Shown here: positions 60,434 to 64,000 of the stretch, piece after piece
Numbering within the stretch: the first letter of the stretch is position 1
How the letters are laid out: the number at the start of each line of letters is the position of its first letter
Source: Tamarix chinensis
Lineage: Eukaryota; Streptophyta; Magnoliopsida; Caryophyllales; Tamaricaceae
Length of the DNA stretch: 64,000 nt
NCBI GenBank assembly: GCA_030549775.1
Contig: CM060172.1
Coordinates: 129,197,122 to 129,261,121, forward strand
Direction of reading: 5' to 3'
Notes under the pieces: model-generated
Databases searched by the model: none
The model's input: the letters and a program-made list of their open reading frames with translations, nothing else
What the model was told of the DNA's origin: nothing
Program-made: the position numbers and the translations under genes

Positions 60434-60625
60434 ATGTGCTTATATTTTGCATATTTCTACGAGAAAAACACGCCTTAGGTGCACCTTTTTCCACACCTTC
60501 ACTTTTATTTAATAAAATTATATACCAAAAAACACCAAGAAGCATTCTTAACGAAACCTGTGCTTTTAAAATGCACATTTATGTGAGAAAAACACATCCT
60601 AAGTGTGCTTTTTTCCATCCCCGTG
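60434..60625. repeat. Direct repeat, two diverged ~65-bp copies
   Basis: ACGAGAAAAACACGCCTTAGG (first 20 bases compared) near 60460 matches GTGAGAAAAACACATCCTAA near 60583. Both follow a GTGCTTTTA..TGCA..TTT stretch and precede TTTTTCCA.CC. Origin unknown. Confidence 0.6.
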
Positions 60626-60659
60626 TTTTCATAATTATTTTTTTTTAAAAAAAAAGCAT

Positions 60660-61450
60660 ACAGCCTTATTATACCATACGACCTTCTTATTCTTCTCTAA
60701 CCTACAATCCTTCACCTTCTTCAACCTATAGCCACCACTCAGCCTCCCTTGCCTCACCAATGAAGTATGCAGGATAGAGCTTTCAAAGGGTCAGATATAC
60801 CGATAATAGAATTGTTGCATATGCAAGTTAAATTTTTAATGGGAAGATTACAATCCCATTAGTAGTATAGGAATATGATCTTTCTACTCGCTGCATATCC
60901 ATCACCACCATCCCTCCACCATCATAAATTATAAATAGTCCATCCTTCATCATCATACCATACCACTTAGGTCGTCTCCATTCTTCCCTCCCTTTACATT
61001 TAACTTTGAGGAGCAATGAGACCAATGCCATCATTTTCAATGCTACTCCTTTGCCATTTTTCATCACCACTATGCCCAACCTTCCTTGCCTCACCATTCA
61101 ACCACCAAAAACCATACATTAGGACACCATTCGACTACTCGACTAACCCTCTTCTTCAAACCCTACAAATCAAACCAAAAAAACAAACCCAATTTTTTTC
61201 TTTTCACTTCATCTTTAAATCTTCCTCCCTACTTTGTTAATTCATAGCAAATTTCAATTACATCCTATAACTCTTGATTTATTCATTTTTTGGAATTAAA
61301 TCTCCATCCCTTAATAATGCTAATATTCCACATTATTCATACTCAAATATGAAATTTTATTATTCTATTGAAATTTTGTAATTATGTATGTTTGATTGGT
61401 TGATTACCCTCATTGTTATGCCCTTAATGGTTCCAGTCACATCTTTTTAG
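60660..61450. other. Unassigned, C/A-rich then AT-rich DNA
   Basis: Short CACCACCAT/CCTTGCCTCACCA words are duplicated at about 60745 and 61083. Open frames on both strands (60828-61097 minus, 61016-61240 plus) lack recognisable features. It may be internal DNA of the Athila-like element. Confidence 0.35.
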
Positions 61451-62480
61451 TTTAGAATTGTTGAACTCATGGCTCCCAAACATAAAAAGACTTCCACTTC
61501 ATTCTCTAGATGAGTTCAAGGTACCTCTGCTATCTTACCCTATGAGATGAATGAACATGAAATTTGATTTGCTAATGACTCTCAACCATCTAACTACGAT
61601 ATAATGTATAAATGAGGAATATTGAGTACCTATTATTTTGATAAAAAAAAATGTGTTGAGAGTATGGGTTTATCACGTGACATGGATTACTTGTTTGTCA
61701 AATTGGATGGACCAAATTTGTTAAACTATAGGCCCTTATATATGACCATACCACCCTCTAATTTTTAAGCTCACTTGAATTCTCTTTGAACAATGAATGT
61801 TTTTTAATTAGGATTTCTCTAAAACATTTACCTAAATGAACAATGCTTTCATTTACCTTACGGTGGTTCTAACCAAATTTCATTTCATTTTTGTCCATCC
61901 CAATTCTAGGTGGCATAAATGGAGTGTTTGGTTATCAAGATTCCTCACTTAGAGCCTCCTCATTTTGCAATCCTAGTTTCTGTTACATCCACCATTTCAT
62001 GTCAAATACGATTTTGGGTAGAGTAGAGAGCAAGGGTGTGCCTACTAAAAGAGAGTTATTTCTCCTTTGGTATATGGTTCATAAGGTTTCGGTTAATACA
62101 AGTTATTTATTACTTAAACATATATCCAGAGTCAACAACAACAAAGTAGGGAAAAGAACAATTGGTGGATATATGCCTACACTTGCTATCTATTTGGGTT
62201 TTTTTACCATTCTCAATCAATTTCAACATTTATAGTGTAACCCTTAGCTTGATCTTACTTTTTGTACCCATATGAAAATAGTTGCTCCAAAATATTATAA
62301 CCATGTTCTCTATCTTTAAGAGCATCAACTTTTCTCTCTTTCATGCCATGAACTTTCCACTATCAAAAATCCAAAAACTAGGACTATGACATTAGTGATT
62401 CTATAGAAGGCTCGTGTGATGATGAAAATTCATCTAGTGTTAATTCTAGAGAAGAGGGTGTTGTAGATCCTTACCGACTT
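61451..62480 (+). pseudogene. Athila-type extra ORF (ATHILA ORF-1-like), decayed
   Basis: It opens at an ATG (61471) with MAPKHKKTSTSFSR, typical of the basic start of these plant retrotransposon ORFs. It continues in changing frames with CVESMGLSRDMDYLFVKL and a Tyr/Pro block, then the best-kept part (frame at 61891-62235): LRASSFCNPSFCYIHHFM, SNTILGRVESKGVPTKRELF followed by LLWYMVHKVSVNTSYLLLKH, and GKRTIGGYMPTLAIYLGF. This fits the conserved pattern R.IASTIFGR.E...V...ELFLLW.M....VNTG..L..HL and GGLITPIAIALGF of Athila-like elements. The function of this protein is unknown. Frameshifts and stops make it inactive. It precedes a polypurine tract and LTR in the same direction. Confidence 0.75.
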
Positions 62481-63692
62481 TAGGTAGTGGGTTCTTCTAG
62501 TATGCTTAGTATTGATGTGCTAACTTTAAAGATATTTGTGCTACTTAAATTTCTCATATCTATCACTCGATTCCTTGTCTCAATAGCAAACTGCAAACTA
62601 TGCAAGCTAAACAACACAACCAACGTGACACTCTACGTTCAATTCATGACGCGGTTCAATGATTGTATACATTACAGGTCGCACACCAAACTTCTCCACC
62701 ATCCCCGCTCGTTAAATAATGAGTTGGTTAGTCTCTTCTCTCATATTATATTTTGTTTCATTCTTTGCATTGGGGTTACTACCACATCTAAGCATAGGGA
62801 AGGATGTTTAATATACTTACTAGTGTGCTCATATTTTGGCATATTTAATCGCCATATAGGTTGTCACATAATTATCTAGATATTCTTGTATTGCATTTGC
62901 TTTTAGAATTTTGGTGATACGAATAAGTTAAAATGATTATATCTTTTATGTTCCCTCAAAACACACGTATTGTTGTTCTATTTCCTATAATTTTGACCCT
63001 TCTATTTTCTAAAATTATGATGTTGTTTATGGGAGTTTCTAATCACATACTCTAGATTATTGGTATCCAATTTTTGGTAGAGGCTTTTACCTTAAGTACA
63101 TTTAATTAGCACTTGGACTTCCACGGTGACTCTTCCTACTCTTTGGTTATTAGAGAATTATTTGAAAAAAAAAACTATCCTATATAATAAAAATAAGGTC
63201 TAAAAGTGTGTATCATTGGGTACATGGCATCACACCCTTAGAAGTATAACTATCACTGTCAATAGGTGTTAGACATAATAGGATTTTTTTTATTTAAAAA
63301 AGGAATCGAAGGGTCCCTTGAGATCTTTTGCGTTAAGAGTATGACCTATATACGAAGAGGTAATTGTCACTTGTGCGATGAGTTCTACACAATTAAGAGA
63401 AATAATTATTTTCCATATTCATAATTTGATATCAACGAGTCACATGCCTACTCTTTTGCACACGAATCCCCACCACAGATACATTATGCTTATATTGAAC
63501 ATAAGGTGTATGGGTTTGTATCCAATTTGAGGCTTAGAGATTTTTTGTTTCATGTTTTGATTGGGAATATCTGGGTATATAACATATTTAATTTCATCGA
63601 CATCTAGAGATTTCCTCCCCTATATTTCACTTTGTTCATTCATCCGTTATAGTTTTGCTTAGTGACAAGTAAAAGTCTATGCATGGGGGAGT
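62481..63692 (+). other. 3' internal region of the Athila-like element with polypurine tract
   Basis: Mostly non-coding, decayed DNA; a 130-codon frame at 62487-62879 is not recognised. The last bases, TGCATGGGGGAG (63680-63691), form a polypurine tract directly before the LTR start and follow a GTGACAAGTAAAAG stretch of the kind that precedes it in plant gypsy elements. Confidence 0.55.
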
Positions 63693-64000
63693 TGACAAAT
63701 GATTTTATTAATTGGTTTATTTAGCTGATAATACTCTAAGTTTGCATGCATTTGTATATTTTTTTAAATATTAGAATTAGCATAAATGTGTTTGGATATT
63801 GCTTTGCTTTTGATGTTTCTTACAGTTATATTATATCAGAGGAAAATAATGTAAAATAGATTAAAGTGGTTTGCAAACGAGCCTAAAAACAAAATGGGTA
63901 TGACCATGAGAAGAAGGAAGAAAAGAGGTTTGTAGAGCCCCGTGTCATTAAAAAGTGCATACATGTTTTTTCCAGATAAAAAACAAATATATAGGCATGT
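63693..64000 (+). mobile_element. 5' part of a gypsy-type LTR, cut by the window end
   Basis: It begins TGACAAATGATTTTATTAAT right after the polypurine tract, so it should be the 3' LTR of the Athila-like element. It shares ordered words with 49617-49920 (TTTGCATGCATTT, AGAGGAAAATAATGTAAAAT, TTTCCAGATAAAAAA). The 3' end lies outside the window. Confidence 0.65.

Overview
The window looks like flowering-plant nuclear DNA. It is AT-rich and almost free of intact genes, and it holds one recognisable host exon plus plant-specific transposon families: a FAR1-type MULE, a plant-mobile-domain gene, Cassandra TRIMs carrying 5S rRNA-like sequence, Athila-like Ty3/gypsy remains and an L1 LINE. The only host gene evidence is at the left edge: the last exon of a plant argininosuccinate lyase (1636-1890, + strand), the final enzyme of arginine synthesis. 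Its other exons lie outside the window. I cannot name the species.

Layout. 1-7,170: the lyase exon, its flanks and low-complexity DNA. 7,180-13,370: degenerate ATGTGTATT-type repeats split by a TG...CA element with a short target duplication (8070-9465), followed by a decayed MULE transposase (10840-12800). 13,370-20,276: two old long LTRs in opposite orientation. 21,400-22,560: a decayed plant mobile domain (PMD) gene on the minus strand. 24,451-54,613: a nest of very long LTR-like units (about 3-5.3 kb) that I treat as one superfamily and label A to I in the entries. Unit A (26062-30307) has a perfect 5-bp target duplication, CTTTA. Unit G has itself been hit by a Cassandra LTR, by A, and by a third solo LTR (30869-32718, duplication TGTAC). 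Unit C (43238-48525) sits inside a reverse copy, E. 54,614-64,000: an L1 LINE tail, two unrelated satellite arrays (about 273 bp and 149 bp units), a gypsy RT fragment broken by a near-complete Cassandra element, an Athila-type extra ORF, and the start of another LTR.

None of these elements looks able to encode its own movement: every transposon reading frame I found carries stops or frameshifts. The most interesting material is inside the long LTR superfamily. There is a hairpin about 100 bp from the LTR end whose stem stays paired while its sequence changes between copies. There is a row of four or five short AGGG/CCCT hairpins separated by ATT microsatellite. There is also a doubled module of about 216 bp holding CCACCGG repeats, a peptide-like 29-30 bp minisatellite, and a conserved CTATAAATACCC TATA box. 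All comparisons were made by eye. No alignment, folding or database search was run, so boundaries are approximate except where a target duplication fixes them.
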